Position numbers and translations under genes: made by a program. Shown here piece by piece: positions 1 to 8,987 of a DNA stretch of 64,000 nt. The DNA comes from Thioalkalivibrio thiocyanodenitrificans ARhD 1 (GTDB lineage: Bacteria > Pseudomonadota > Gammaproteobacteria > Ectothiorhodospirales > Ectothiorhodospiraceae), in NCBI RefSeq assembly GCF_000378965.1, contig NZ_KB900536.1:693583-757582 (forward strand). The letters run 5' to 3'. The notes below the pieces were generated by a model that made no database searches, was not told the origin of the DNA, and saw only the letters and a list, made by a program, of their open reading frames with translations. Positions within the stretch are counted from its first letter, which is position 1; each line of letters begins with the position of its first letter.

Positions 1-195
1 GGGTCTGACCGCCTATTTTACCAGTCCGGGCACGGGACGTCTCGCGGGCACCGGGATCCCCTGCGAACGTCCGGGAATGGTCGGGATGCATTACTGTCAG
101 GGGAACGGGTCGATACCCGCACCGGGGCAGGGGATACCGGCCATGGATGCCCGGCGTGCCCCACCGAAGGCCCCCGCTGCGCCCGCGTGATGCGG

Positions 196-1782
196 CTACG
201 CCTTGTCCGGCCGGCCGGCGTCCATGCAGCGGGCAATGTCCTCCAGGGGCAGATCATCCCGCCGGGTGTCGATGGTCACCACGGGCTCGTCCGCCTCCAG
301 CGGGTCCGCGTTTGTCAACTGATGCGTCAGGACCTCGAGGCCCGCATCCGATGCATCCCGGTCGGCGGACTGCCGCTCCCGGATGCGCGCGCGGAGCACG
401 GGTTCCGGCGCGATATAGTCGAGGATGCGGAACGGGATCTCCAGTTCCCGGGCCAGCGCGGCAAACCGGTCGCGCCGGGCGCGCTCCAGGAAGGTGGCGT
501 CCACCACCACCGGAAGACCCGACTCGAGCACGTTCCGGGCGACTGAGGCGAGACGTTCATAGGTGCGCACGCCCATGTCCTCGGAATAGATACCGCTGCC
601 CACGCCGCCCGAATCACGCTCAAGGCTGTCCATGCCGGACAGGCGCTTGCGTTCCACGTCGGAGCGAATCCGGATCAGGCCCAGCCGTTCCACCAGCGGC
701 TGGCTGCGGGTGGTCTTGCCCGAACCGGAGAAGCCGTGATTGATGAACAGCGCGCGCGGGACGGGGCGCGTGAGGGATTCCGCCAGGTCCAGATAGCCGT
801 GACAGCGGGATTCCGCCGCGCGGCGCTCCGCGTCCGGGACGCCTTCCTGGCCGAGGCGGATACCGGACACCTTGGCGCGCACCATGGCGCGGTAGACCTG
901 ATAGAAGCGCAGCAGGCGCAGGCCTTCGTAATCGCCGCTTCGTTCCAGCCAGGCATTGAGGAAATGATGGGCATGGGCGGGGGCCTCACGGTCCATGAGA
1001 TCCATGGTGACGAATGCGATTTCGCTCATGATGTCGATCCAGCGCAGCCGTTCGCTGAACTCGATGCCGTCGAACACCAGCACCCGGCCGTCCACGTGGG
1101 CCATGTTGCCCAGGTGCATGTCGCCGTGGCATTCGCGCACGAAGCCCCGGGCCTGGCGTTCGGCGAGTATGTCGGCCAACCGTTCGAAGGCCTGCCCGGT
1201 CCACCGGGCGATGCGATCCAGCTGCTCGAGGCGGCGGGGGTCGGAAAGCGCTGGCCGCAGTTGCTCGAAATTCTGTTCCATGGGTTGGTAAACCGCGGCG
1301 GGCGTGCCCGTATCGCTGTCCGGCGCCGCACGGGGTATGCGCTCGTGGAACGCCGCCACGCACCCGGCCAGTTCGTCCATCCACTCGATGGGCAGGGCGC
1401 CGCGCTCCAGCAGCTTGTCCATTTCACGCTCGCGGTCGAAGCGTGCCATGCGCACGGCATACTCGAAGGGCTCCCCGGCGCCGTCGAACCGCGGGGCGTC
1501 CGGCGTGCCGCTGAAGGTCACCACGGCCTGGTAGAGATCCGGCGCCAGGCGGCGGTTGATGCGCAGTTCCTCCTCGCAGAAGAAACGGCGCCGTTCCAGG
1601 GTGGAGAAGTCCAGGAAGCCCAGATCCAGGGGCTTCTTGAACTTGTAGGCGTACGCACCCGCCAGCAGCACCCATGAGATGTGGGTCTCGATACACTCCA
1701 CATCGTCCACCGGATGGGGGTAGGCGTCGGGGCGTTTCAGGGCCTCGATGAGCCGGTGCTGGATGTCTTGCTGGTCGGTCAT
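196..1782 (-). CDS. Fused aminoglycoside-phosphotransferase-like / P-loop kinase protein
   Basis: Two-domain protein of 528 residues. The N-terminal two thirds resemble the aminoglycoside phosphotransferase (APH) fold, with the catalytic-loop motif HGDMHLGN at residues 219-226 and a following DGIEF that stands where the metal-binding DFG-type motif is expected. The C-terminal third is a separate small-molecule kinase domain with a Walker A motif GFSGSGKTT (Lys356). This two-kinase architecture is widespread in Proteobacteria as a conserved protein of unknown substrate; the APH resemblance does not imply antibiotic resistance. It stands alone on the minus strand, divergent from mrcB, with no obvious pathway partner. 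The first 195 bases of the window hold no gene I can support. The family call is firm, the substrate unknown. Confidence 0.85.
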   Translation of the reverse strand: MTDQQDIQHRLIEALKRPDAYPHPVDDVECIETHISWVLLAGAYAYKFKKPLDLGFLDFSTLERRRFFCEEELRINRRLAPDLYQAVVTFSGTPDAPRFDGAGEPFEYAVRMARFDREREMDKLLERGALPIEWMDELAGCVAAFHERIPRAAPDSDTGTPAAVYQPMEQNFEQLRPALSDPRRLEQLDRIARWTGQAFERLADILAERQARGFVRECHGDMHLGNMAHVDGRVLVFDGIEFSERLRWIDIMSEIAFVTMDLMDREAPAHAHHFLNAWLERSGDYEGLRLLRFYQVYRAMVRAKVSGIRLGQEGVPDAERRAAESRCHGYLDLAESLTRPVPRALFINHGFSGSGKTTRSQPLVERLGLIRIRSDVERKRLSGMDSLERDSGGVGSGIYSEDMGVRTYERLASVARNVLESGLPVVVDATFLERARRDRFAALARELEIPFRILDYIAPEPVLRARIRERQSADRDASDAGLEVLTHQLTNADPLEADEPVVTIDTRRDDLPLEDIARCMDAGRPDKA

Positions 1783-2037
1783 GGTCTCCGTGCGGGGCGG
1801 TTGTGAGCAGGCGTCATGTCCACTTCCCTGAAATCGGGATCAGGCGATCGAACGCAAGGGAGATGATCGGGTCAACAACCCTCTCGGCCCCGGCGCATGG
1901 CTTCTCGTTTCCTGCCGTTCGCTTTCAGGCCTCCCGTAACGAATGCCTGAAGGGCCGGCAGCGCCCCCATGGTACAGCATCCACCGGCGCACCCCTTCCC
2001 GGGACCGGGTGCACGGATAGGACCGGCCCAAAAGCTG

Positions 2038-2043
2038 TAGAAT
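2038..2043 (+). promoter_or_regulatory. Possible -10 element upstream of mrcB
   Basis: TAGAAT lies 9 bases before the mrcB ATG, which would give a very short leader. I see no good -35 hexamer at 16-18 bases upstream, so this is only a weak sigma-70 candidate. Confidence 0.25.
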
Positions 2044-2052
2044 GCCCGCCCC

Positions 2053-4407
2053 ATGGCACGCCGCAAACCCGCGAAGAAGACCACCTCCCGCCGCAACGGC
2101 AGGACCCGCCGCCGCGCTGCGCGCGGGCCGCGCCGATTGTGGCGCGCCATCCTCGGCGCCCTGCTGATCGGCATCCTGGGCCTGGGCGGCTATGTCGCCT
2201 ACCTGGACTACGAGATTCGCACCCAGTTCGAGGGCAAGCGCTGGTCCCTGCCCGCGCGGGTCTTTGCCCGGCCCCTGGAGCTGTACCCGGGACGCGGCCT
2301 GGACAGGGAGCAGTTCGTGCGGGAGCTGGAGCTGCTCCATTACCGCCGCGGTGATGCCATTCGCGGCGGCGAATTCAGGGAGCAGGGCGGGCGCATCTTT
2401 CTCAGCACCCGGGGCTTTCCCTTCGCCGACGGCCCGGAACCACCGCGCCGCCTGATCGTGGAGATCCGCGGCGGGCAGGTGACCGGACTGACGGATATCG
2501 AGACCGGGCAACCCGCCGCCCTGGCCAGGCTGGAGCCGGCGCTGATCGCCAATATCTATCCGGCGCACGGCGAGGACCGGGTGCTGGTGCGGCTGGACGA
2601 AGTGCCCGATACGCTGGTGGATGCCCTGATCACCGTGGAGGACCGCCGCTTCCACGAACACCGGGGCGTGGACTTTGCCGCCATCGCCCGTGCCGCGCTG
2701 GCCAACCTGCGTGCCGGGCGCACCGTGCAGGGCGGCAGCACCCTTACCCAGCAACTGGTGAAGAACTACTTCCTCACTCAGGACCGGACCCTGCGGCGCA
2801 AGATCAACGAGGCCATCATGGCCCTGCTGCTGGAGCGGCGCTATTCCAAGCCGGAGATCCTGGAGGCCTACCTGAACGAGGTCTACCTGGGCCAGGACGG
2901 GCAACGCTCCATCCATGGATTCGGACTGGCCAGCCAGTTCTACTTCCAGCGGCGGCTGGACGAGCTGGGGACGGACCAACTGGCCCTGCTGGTGGCCATG
3001 GTGCGCGGGCCGTCCTACTACGATCCGCGCCGGCGCCCGGAACGCGCGCTGGCCCGGCGCAACCTGGTGCTGGATCTGCTGGAGGCCCAGGATCGCCTGT
3101 CCGCGGATCGCGCCCGGCAGGCCCGGGCGCGGCCCCTGGGCGTCAGCGCCCGTCCGCCGTCGGGCGTGACTCCGTTTCCCGCCTTTCTGGATCTGGTACG
3201 CCAGCAGTTGCGCCGGGATTACCGGGAACGGGACCTGCAGACCGAGGGACTGCTCATCTTCACGACGCTGGACCCCGGGATCCAGATGGCCGCCGAATCC
3301 GCCGTGGCCGGACGTCTGGCCCGGATCGAACGCGCCCGGGGCCTCGACGTGGGCAGCCTGCAGGCCGGCGCGGTGGTCAGCGCCGTGGACAGCGGCGAGG
3401 TGCTGGCGGTGGTGGGGGACCGCAACCCGCGGTATGCCGGCTTCAATCGAGCCGTCAACGCACGGCGTCCCGTGGGCTCGCTGCTGAAGCCAGCGGTGTA
3501 CCTGGCGGCCCTGTCCCGGCCCGCCGAGTACACGCTGGCGACGATGCTCGATGACGGTCCGCTGACCGTCCGCCTGGAGGACGGCTCCGACTGGAGCCCG
3601 CGCAACTACGACCGGGAGCATCATGGCCAGGTGCCGGCACTGGAGGCCCTGGTGCACTCCTACAACATCTCCACGGCACGGCTCGGCCTGTCCGTGGGCC
3701 TGAACCGGATCATCGACCAGATCCACCGGCTGGGCGTGGCGCGCGATCTGCGCCCCTATCCCTCGCTGCTGCTGGGGGCCGTGGAGCTCTCGCCCCTGGA
3801 GATGACCCACATGTACCAGTCCCTGGCGGACGGGGGGTTCGAGACGCCGCCCCGGGCGATTCGCGAAGTGATGAACCAGGAGGGTGCCCTGCTGCAACGC
3901 TACGGCCTGGATCTGCGCCAGGCCGCTGACCCCGCGGCCGTCTACCTGGTGACCGCCGCGCTTCACGAGGTCACCCGGCGGGGGACCGGCGCGACACTGC
4001 GCGGTCTGCTGCCCGAAGACCTGCCGGTGGCCGGCAAGACGGGCACCACCGGCGACAATCGCGATGCCTGGTTCGCGGGATACGCGGGGGATTATCTCTC
4101 GGTCATCTGGGTGGGCCGCGACGACAACGCCCCCATGGGACTGACCGGCAGCTCCGGTGCACTGCCCGTCTGGGCGGAGCTCATGGGCGGGATCTCCCGC
4201 CGAGGCTTGGAGCCCGTGCGTCCCGATGGCGTAGAATGGCTGCTCATCGACCCCGCCAACGGCCTGCGCGCCGTGGAAGGTTGCGAGGGCGCGCTGTGGA
4301 TGCCGTTCATCGATGGATCGGCGCCCGGCGGCATGTCTCCCTGCGCGGACGGGGTCCCCGCCGCGGTGCGGCGTTCCTTTCGCTGGTTCAGAGGACTGTT
4401 TGAGTAA
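2053..4407 (+). CDS. mrcB: Penicillin-binding protein 1B, bifunctional murein polymerase/transpeptidase
   Basis: Class A PBP of 784 residues that polymerises lipid II and crosslinks the peptides in the periplasm. A short Arg/Lys-rich cytoplasmic tail (residues 1-28) precedes one membrane anchor (about 29-51). A UB2H-like segment follows, then a GT51 glycosyltransferase domain with the catalytic-Glu motif EDRRF (Glu196) and GGSTLTQQLVKN. The transpeptidase domain has SxxK as SLLK (Ser476, Lys479), the SxN motif SYN, and KTGT (Lys662). UB2H is the docking domain for the activator LpoB in E. coli; the lipoprotein encoded immediately downstream is a TPR protein, not an obvious LpoB. The stop overlaps the next start by one base. 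Length and motifs fit PBP1b rather than PBP1a. Confidence 0.95.
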   Translation: MARRKPAKKTTSRRNGRTRRRAARGPRRLWRAILGALLIGILGLGGYVAYLDYEIRTQFEGKRWSLPARVFARPLELYPGRGLDREQFVRELELLHYRRGDAIRGGEFREQGGRIFLSTRGFPFADGPEPPRRLIVEIRGGQVTGLTDIETGQPAALARLEPALIANIYPAHGEDRVLVRLDEVPDTLVDALITVEDRRFHEHRGVDFAAIARAALANLRAGRTVQGGSTLTQQLVKNYFLTQDRTLRRKINEAIMALLLERRYSKPEILEAYLNEVYLGQDGQRSIHGFGLASQFYFQRRLDELGTDQLALLVAMVRGPSYYDPRRRPERALARRNLVLDLLEAQDRLSADRARQARARPLGVSARPPSGVTPFPAFLDLVRQQLRRDYRERDLQTEGLLIFTTLDPGIQMAAESAVAGRLARIERARGLDVGSLQAGAVVSAVDSGEVLAVVGDRNPRYAGFNRAVNARRPVGSLLKPAVYLAALSRPAEYTLATMLDDGPLTVRLEDGSDWSPRNYDREHHGQVPALEALVHSYNISTARLGLSVGLNRIIDQIHRLGVARDLRPYPSLLLGAVELSPLEMTHMYQSLADGGFETPPRAIREVMNQEGALLQRYGLDLRQAADPAAVYLVTAALHEVTRRGTGATLRGLLPEDLPVAGKTGTTGDNRDAWFAGYAGDYLSVIWVGRDDNAPMGLTGSSGALPVWAELMGGISRRGLEPVRPDGVEWLLIDPANGLRAVEGCEGALWMPFIDGSAPGGMSPCADGVPAAVRRSFRWFRGLFE

Positions 4408-4922
4408 TGCACAGATCCATTCGCCTCGTGGCCGTGATCCTTGCGGCCGCGGTCCTGTCCGCCTGCGCCGCGCCCCAGGCCACGCGGGTTCCCGACGACG
4501 AGACCGCCCGGCCGGCACCCCTGCCTGATCCGGACCCCCGCCCGGCCCTGGCCCGGGAACCCGCCCCGGACGCAGCCCCGTCCGGCGGCACCGGCGCGGT
4601 GGCCGAGCTCATGGCCGAGGCGGACCGGCAGCTTGTCTCCGGCGATGCGGACGGCGCCGCGGCCAGCCTGGAACGCGCCCTTCGCATCAATGCCCGGGAT
4701 GCACGGCTATGGCAGCGCCTCGCGGTGGTTCGCCTGGAGCAGGGGCACCCGGCGCAGGCGGAGGCCATGGCCGCGCGATCCAACGGGCTGATCCGGGGTG
4801 ACCGGGCGATGATGGCGCGCAACTGGCGCATCATCGCCGCGGCCCGGCGCATGGCCGGCAACGAGGCGGGCGCGCGCGACGCGGATGCCAGGGCCAACGC
4901 CCTCTCCGGCGAACGCGGATGA
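4407..4922 (+). CDS. TPR-containing outer-membrane lipoprotein
   Basis: 171 residues. A type II signal peptide ends in the lipobox LSAC (lipidated Cys20), followed by a Pro/Asp-rich linker to about residue 60 and then one to two tetratricopeptide-like helical hairpins (about 65-165). Residue +2 after the Cys is Ala, which favours outer-membrane sorting by the Lol rule. The start codon shares one base with the mrcB stop, and the gene's own stop overlaps the helicase start as ATGA, so it is translationally coupled in an mrcB-lipoprotein-yoaA-tsaB run. Position next to PBP1b suggests a cell-wall synthesis accessory role; this is inference from context only. Confidence 0.8.
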   Translation: MHRSIRLVAVILAAAVLSACAAPQATRVPDDETARPAPLPDPDPRPALAREPAPDAAPSGGTGAVAELMAEADRQLVSGDADGAAASLERALRINARDARLWQRLAVVRLEQGHPAQAEAMAARSNGLIRGDRAMMARNWRIIAAARRMAGNEAGARDADARANALSGERG

Positions 4923-6874
4923 ACCCGTCCGCAGCCGAGGTGCTGGGGCCCGACGGTCCGCTTGCGCACAGCCTGGACAACTTCAAGGCGCGGACCGCGC
5001 AGCAGCGCATGGCCGAGGCGGTGGAGCGGACGCTCGAGGCCTCCGGACGCCTGGTGGCGGAGGCCGGTACGGGCGTGGGCAAGACCTTCGGTTATCTGGT
5101 GCCCGTGCTCATGGACGGGCGCCGCGTGATCCTGTCCACCGGCACCCGCAATCTTCAGGACCAGCTTTTTCACAAGGACCTGCCGTTCGTGCGCGACGCG
5201 CTGGTGGCTGCCGGACTCGGGAGGGTGCCCCGGGTGTCCCTGCTCAAGGGTCGGTCCAACTACCTGTGCCTGCACCGCCTGGCGCTCACCCGCGCCGAGG
5301 GACGCCTGGACGACCGCCGCCAGGTGGATCAGTTGCTGCGCGTGGAGCGCTGGTCCTCGCGCACCATGCGCGGCGACATCTCGGAACTGCCGGACATCCC
5401 CGAAGACTCGCCCCTGTGGCCCCAGGTCACATCCACCACCGACAACTGCCTGGGCCAGGATTGCCCGGAGTATGACGGCTGTTTCGTGGCCCGCGCCCGC
5501 CGCGACGCCCAGGAAGCCGACGTGGTGGTCATCAATCACCACCTGCTCATGGCGGACCTGAGCCTCAAGGAGGAGGGCTTCGGAGAAATCCTGCCCTCCG
5601 CCGACGCCTTCATCCTGGACGAGGCCCACCAGCTGCCGGATGTGGCGTCCGTCTTCTTCGGCCGGACCGTGGGCAGCCGCCAGCTCCTTGATCTGGCCCG
5701 GGACGCGGTCGCCGAACAGTTGCGCGAGGCCTCCGACATGGCCGGCCTGCGTGATGCAGCGGACGCGCTGGCCCGGGCGGTGACCCGGGTACGCGCCTCG
5801 CTGGGCACGGGCATCGGGCGCGGCCCCTGGGGCCGCTGGGACGGCAACGCGCAGGTGAACGAGGCCATGGATGAACTGGTGACGGGCATGGACACACTGG
5901 TGACCTGGCTCGACACCGCCGCCGAGCGGGGCAAAGGGCTGGAGCAGTGCGCCCGGCGCGCCAATACCCTTCAGGGACGGCTCGCCGCCTTCCTGGCCCC
6001 GGAGGATGAGACGGTGCGCTGGTACGAGACCTATACCCGGGCCTTCGCGTTGCACGCCACGCCGCTCAACGTGGCCGAGCGTTTCGGCGAGCGCATGGCG
6101 GCCTTCCCGAGCGCGTGGATCTTCACCTCCGCCACGCTGTCCGTGGGCGGGCGCTTTGAGCACTTCACGGGCAGGCTTGGCCTGGAGGGCGCGGAAACGC
6201 TCCTGCTGGACAGCCCCTTCGACTACAGCCGCAACGCGCGGCTCTACCTGCCACCCAACATGCCCCAGCCCAATGCACCCAACTACACGCGCGCGGTGGT
6301 GGATGCGGCGGTGCCTGTCCTGGAGGCCAACCCCGGCGGCACCTTCCTGCTGTTCACCAGCCACCGGGCGCTGCGCGAGGCCGCTGACCTGCTGGACGGG
6401 CGGATTCAGCGGCTCCTGCTGGTGCAGGGCACCGCGCCCCGGGATGAACTGCTGGCCCGTTTCCGCGCGGCGGGGGACGCGGTGCTGCTGGGTGCACAGA
6501 GCTTTTGGGAGGGCGTGGACGTGCGCGGCCGCGCGCTATCCTGCGTGATCATCGACAAGCTGCCCTTCGCGGCCCCGGACGACCCGCTGCTGGAGGCGCG
6601 CCTGCAGGCGATCCGCGAGCAGGGCGGCAACCCGTTCATGGATTACCAGTTGCCCCAGGCGGTCCTCAGTCTCAAGCAGGGGGTGGGGCGTCTGATCCGC
6701 GACGTGACCGATCGGGGTGTGCTCATGATCTGCGACCCGCGTGTGCGCACCAAGGCGTATGGCCGCCTGTTCATCAGCAGCCTGCCGCCTGTCCCGAGGC
6801 TGGACAACCTGGCCGAGGTGGCCGGTTTTCTCATGAGCGACGATGAGGCATTCCATGAAGCTGCTGGCCATTGA
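4919..6874 (+). CDS. yoaA: DinG-family iron-sulfur ATP-dependent DNA helicase (YoaA type)
   Basis: 651 residues, superfamily 2 XPD/DinG helicase, expected to unwind DNA 5' to 3' during repair. Walker A is GTGVGKT (Lys55) and the Walker B box is DEAH (234-237). Four cysteines that can hold a 4Fe-4S cluster are visible at 117, 177, 182 and 188. The C-terminal helicase half contains the QSFWEGVDVRG-type motif. Length is near E. coli YoaA (about 636) and shorter than DinG (about 716), and tsaB follows directly as in E. coli, so YoaA is the better name. Start overlaps the upstream stop (ATGA). Confidence 0.92.
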   Translation: MNPSAAEVLGPDGPLAHSLDNFKARTAQQRMAEAVERTLEASGRLVAEAGTGVGKTFGYLVPVLMDGRRVILSTGTRNLQDQLFHKDLPFVRDALVAAGLGRVPRVSLLKGRSNYLCLHRLALTRAEGRLDDRRQVDQLLRVERWSSRTMRGDISELPDIPEDSPLWPQVTSTTDNCLGQDCPEYDGCFVARARRDAQEADVVVINHHLLMADLSLKEEGFGEILPSADAFILDEAHQLPDVASVFFGRTVGSRQLLDLARDAVAEQLREASDMAGLRDAADALARAVTRVRASLGTGIGRGPWGRWDGNAQVNEAMDELVTGMDTLVTWLDTAAERGKGLEQCARRANTLQGRLAAFLAPEDETVRWYETYTRAFALHATPLNVAERFGERMAAFPSAWIFTSATLSVGGRFEHFTGRLGLEGAETLLLDSPFDYSRNARLYLPPNMPQPNAPNYTRAVVDAAVPVLEANPGGTFLLFTSHRALREAADLLDGRIQRLLLVQGTAPRDELLARFRAAGDAVLLGAQSFWEGVDVRGRALSCVIIDKLPFAAPDDPLLEARLQAIREQGGNPFMDYQLPQAVLSLKQGVGRLIRDVTDRGVLMICDPRVRTKAYGRLFISSLPPVPRLDNLAEVAGFLMSDDEAFHEAAGH

Positions 6875-7547
6875 AACAGCCACCGATGCCTGTTCAGCCG
6901 CCCTATGGCTGGACGGCACGCTGACCCGCCGCCATGAGGTGGCGCCCCGGGAACACACCCGCCTGATCCTGCCCATGATGGATGAACTGCTGGCCCGCGC
7001 CGGCGTGCGTCTCGCGGACCTGGACGCGCTCGCCTTCGGCCGCGGTCCGGGCGCCTTCACCGGGGTGCGCATTGCCGCCGCCGTCATCCAGGGCGCCGCC
7101 TTCGGCGCGAATCTTCCCGTGGTGCCCGTCTCCACGCTCGCCGCCCTCGCCCAGCAGGGCCTGGACGCAGGGGCCTCCCGCGTGCTCGCCGCCCTCGATG
7201 CCCGCATGGGCGAGGTCTACTGGGGCGCATTCGAGGCGGATGCCGGGGGTCTGGCTGTTGCCGCCGGTCCTGAACGGGTCGTCGCGCCGGATGCGGTACC
7301 AGTCCCCGAGGGGACGGGGTGGCATGGCGCGGGTTCCGGGTGGGCGGCCTATGAGGACGTTCTGCGCGGGCGCCTGGGTCCATGCATCGGCAGTATCGAT
7401 CCCGCTTCGTGTCCGTCCGCCGCCGAAGTCGCCCGCCTCGCCGTGCGCGACTTCGCCGCGGGGCTCGCCGTCCCCGCCGAGCAGGCGCTGCCCGTGTATC
7501 TCCGGGACAAGGTGGCCGACAAGCCCAGGCCTGTGGCCGGGGTCTGA
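6855..7547 (+). CDS. tsaB: tRNA threonylcarbamoyladenosine biosynthesis protein TsaB
   Basis: 230 residues from the chosen start. TsaB partners TsaD and TsaE to transfer the threonylcarbamoyl group onto A37 of ANN-decoding tRNAs. The N-terminus MKLLAIETATDACSAAL and the GPGAFTGVRI motif are characteristic of the family, which keeps the ASKHA fold but lacks the metal site of TsaD. An upstream in-frame ATG at 6843 exists, but 6855 gives the family-typical N-terminus and has GAGG about 6 bases before it. The gene begins inside the helicase reading frame, overlapping it by 20 bases. Confidence 0.92.
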   Translation: MKLLAIETATDACSAALWLDGTLTRRHEVAPREHTRLILPMMDELLARAGVRLADLDALAFGRGPGAFTGVRIAAAVIQGAAFGANLPVVPVSTLAALAQQGLDAGASRVLAALDARMGEVYWGAFEADAGGLAVAAGPERVVAPDAVPVPEGTGWHGAGSGWAAYEDVLRGRLGPCIGSIDPASCPSAAEVARLAVRDFAAGLAVPAEQALPVYLRDKVADKPRPVAGV

Positions 7548-7570
7548 CGCGAAGTCCAATGCATAAGGCA

Positions 7571-7704
7571 TTTGGCCACAGAGGTCACAGAGAACTGAAA
7601 GCGGGGAAGCGACTCTCCGGCTGCTATCCGTGCATCCACCTGGGAAGCCTGCACCCACCATACCTTCTCCTCTCTGTGACCTCTGTGCCCTCTGTGACTC
7701 CAAA
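7571..7704. repeat. Intergenic inverted repeat built on a CACAGAG word
   Basis: A 17-base arm at 7577-7593 (CACAGAGGTCACAGAGA) is repeated exactly as its reverse complement at 7671-7687, and the outer flanks TTTGG and CCAAA also pair. Each arm is made of a tandemly repeated 7-8 base word. It lies right after the tsaB stop with about 77 bases between arms. It can form a hairpin but has no T-run. The remaining 7705-7880 shows no gene I can support. Confidence 0.8.
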
Positions 7705-7880
7705 CAGGTTTTCAGTACAACCGCACTCCCTGGTGGCCGCGCCGCGCTTGCCTGCCCTGCGGATCTGTTCCGTGGCTCGGATAATGCGCAGCCGCATCCG
7801 GCGGGCCGGACTCGATGAACAGATCGATGCACCCGTCGAGACGTGAAACCGCGAAGAACCTCGCGTAAGGACCCTGCCCG

Positions 7881-8966
7881 ATGACCGATCTCCATAGCGC
7901 TTCCGTGTCTTCGCCACTTCGCGTTGAGGCCTGCACCGTAGCTACCGCACCCCCGCTGTTTGAAGCCCGCATCCGCGCCCGCCCGGAGGACTTTATCGTC
8001 GAGGAACTCTCCGCCGCCGAGCCGGACGGGCAGGGGGAACACGTGTGGGTACTGCTGGAGAAGACCGGCTGCAACACGGAACACGCGGCCCGCTGCCTCG
8101 CCCGCGCCGCTGGTGTGCCGCGCAGCGCCGTCGGCTACGCCGGGCGCAAGGACCGCCACGCCGTCACCACCCAGTGGTTCAGCGTCCAGCTTCCCGGCAG
8201 GGACGCCCCCGACTGGTCCGCGCACCTCGGCCCGGAGTTCCGCGTCCTGCGGGCCGAACGCCACGGCCGCAAGCTCAAGACCGGTTACCTCCTGGGCAAC
8301 CGCTTCCGACTCACGCTGCGCGATTGCCGCGGCGATCTCGACGGTCTCGGAGAGCGGCTCGACCGCATTCGAGCCCGGGGCGTCCCCAACTACTTCGGTC
8401 CCCAGCGATTCGGCCGGGACGGCGCCAACCTGGACAAGGCACTCGCCATGTTCGAGGGCCGACTCCGCGTGCGCGACCGAAAGCTGCGCGGCCTCTATCT
8501 CTCCGCCGCCCGATCCGAACTGTTCAATCGGGTGCTCGCCAGGAGGGTGGAGCAGGGCACCTGGTGCCGGGCCCTGCCCGGCGATGTGATGATCCTGGAC
8601 GGCAGCCGCAGCCACTTCCTGGCCGAGACAGTGGACGCCACGCTGGAGGCACGGGTGCGCGCCGGGGATGTGCACCCGAGCGGGCCCATGTGGGGCAGGG
8701 GGGCGCTGGATACGCGCGGCGCGCCGGCAGCACTGGAGCAGGCGGTGGGGGACGGGGAGCCGGTGCTGGCGCGGGGGCTGGAAGATGCCGGATTGAAGCA
8801 GGAGCGGCGGGCCCTGCGCATGCGGGTCGCCGGGCTGAGGCATGAGTGGGCGGAGGGGGAGACCCTGGTGCTGGAATTCGAACTGCCTGCCGGGGGATAC
8901 GCGACGATGGTGCTGGCGGAGATCGCCGGGGTCGAGGATGCCGGGGTCGGGGATATGGAAGCGTAG
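7881..8966 (+). CDS. truD: tRNA pseudouridine(13) synthase TruD
   Basis: 361 residues. Converts uridine-13 of tRNA-Glu to pseudouridine. The catalytic aspartate sits in GRKDRHA (Asp91), and the family motifs NYFGPQRFG and the inserted TRUD domain (about 150-300) are present. The N-terminus is about ten residues longer than E. coli TruD. In E. coli truD sits with ispF/surE; here it stands alone between a repeat-containing gap and a minus-strand permease. The C-terminal stretch is strongly G-biased at third positions but the frame is intact. Confidence 0.95.
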   Translation: MTDLHSASVSSPLRVEACTVATAPPLFEARIRARPEDFIVEELSAAEPDGQGEHVWVLLEKTGCNTEHAARCLARAAGVPRSAVGYAGRKDRHAVTTQWFSVQLPGRDAPDWSAHLGPEFRVLRAERHGRKLKTGYLLGNRFRLTLRDCRGDLDGLGERLDRIRARGVPNYFGPQRFGRDGANLDKALAMFEGRLRVRDRKLRGLYLSAARSELFNRVLARRVEQGTWCRALPGDVMILDGSRSHFLAETVDATLEARVRAGDVHPSGPMWGRGALDTRGAPAALEQAVGDGEPVLARGLEDAGLKQERRALRMRVAGLRHEWAEGETLVLEFELPAGGYATMVLAEIAGVEDAGVGDMEA

Positions 8967-8987
8967 GCGGGTGCTTCCGGCCGGCGC

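Noticed and set aside
1840-4518. Long open frame on the minus strand opposite mrcB
   Set aside because: Gly/His/Gln-rich translation without domains; it is the antisense shadow of a GC-rich gene with clear PBP1b motifs.
4388-6364. Long minus-strand open frame opposite the helicase
   Set aside because: Low-complexity translation with no domain, antisense to a well-supported gene.
7712-8077. Minus-strand open frame upstream of truD
   Set aside because: It enters truD, has no ribosome site and no domain; the gap portion shows nothing firm.
6903-8843. Long minus-strand open frame across tsaB, the word repeat and truD
   Set aside because: It crosses two well-supported genes and a repeat, and no part of it has recognisable homology.
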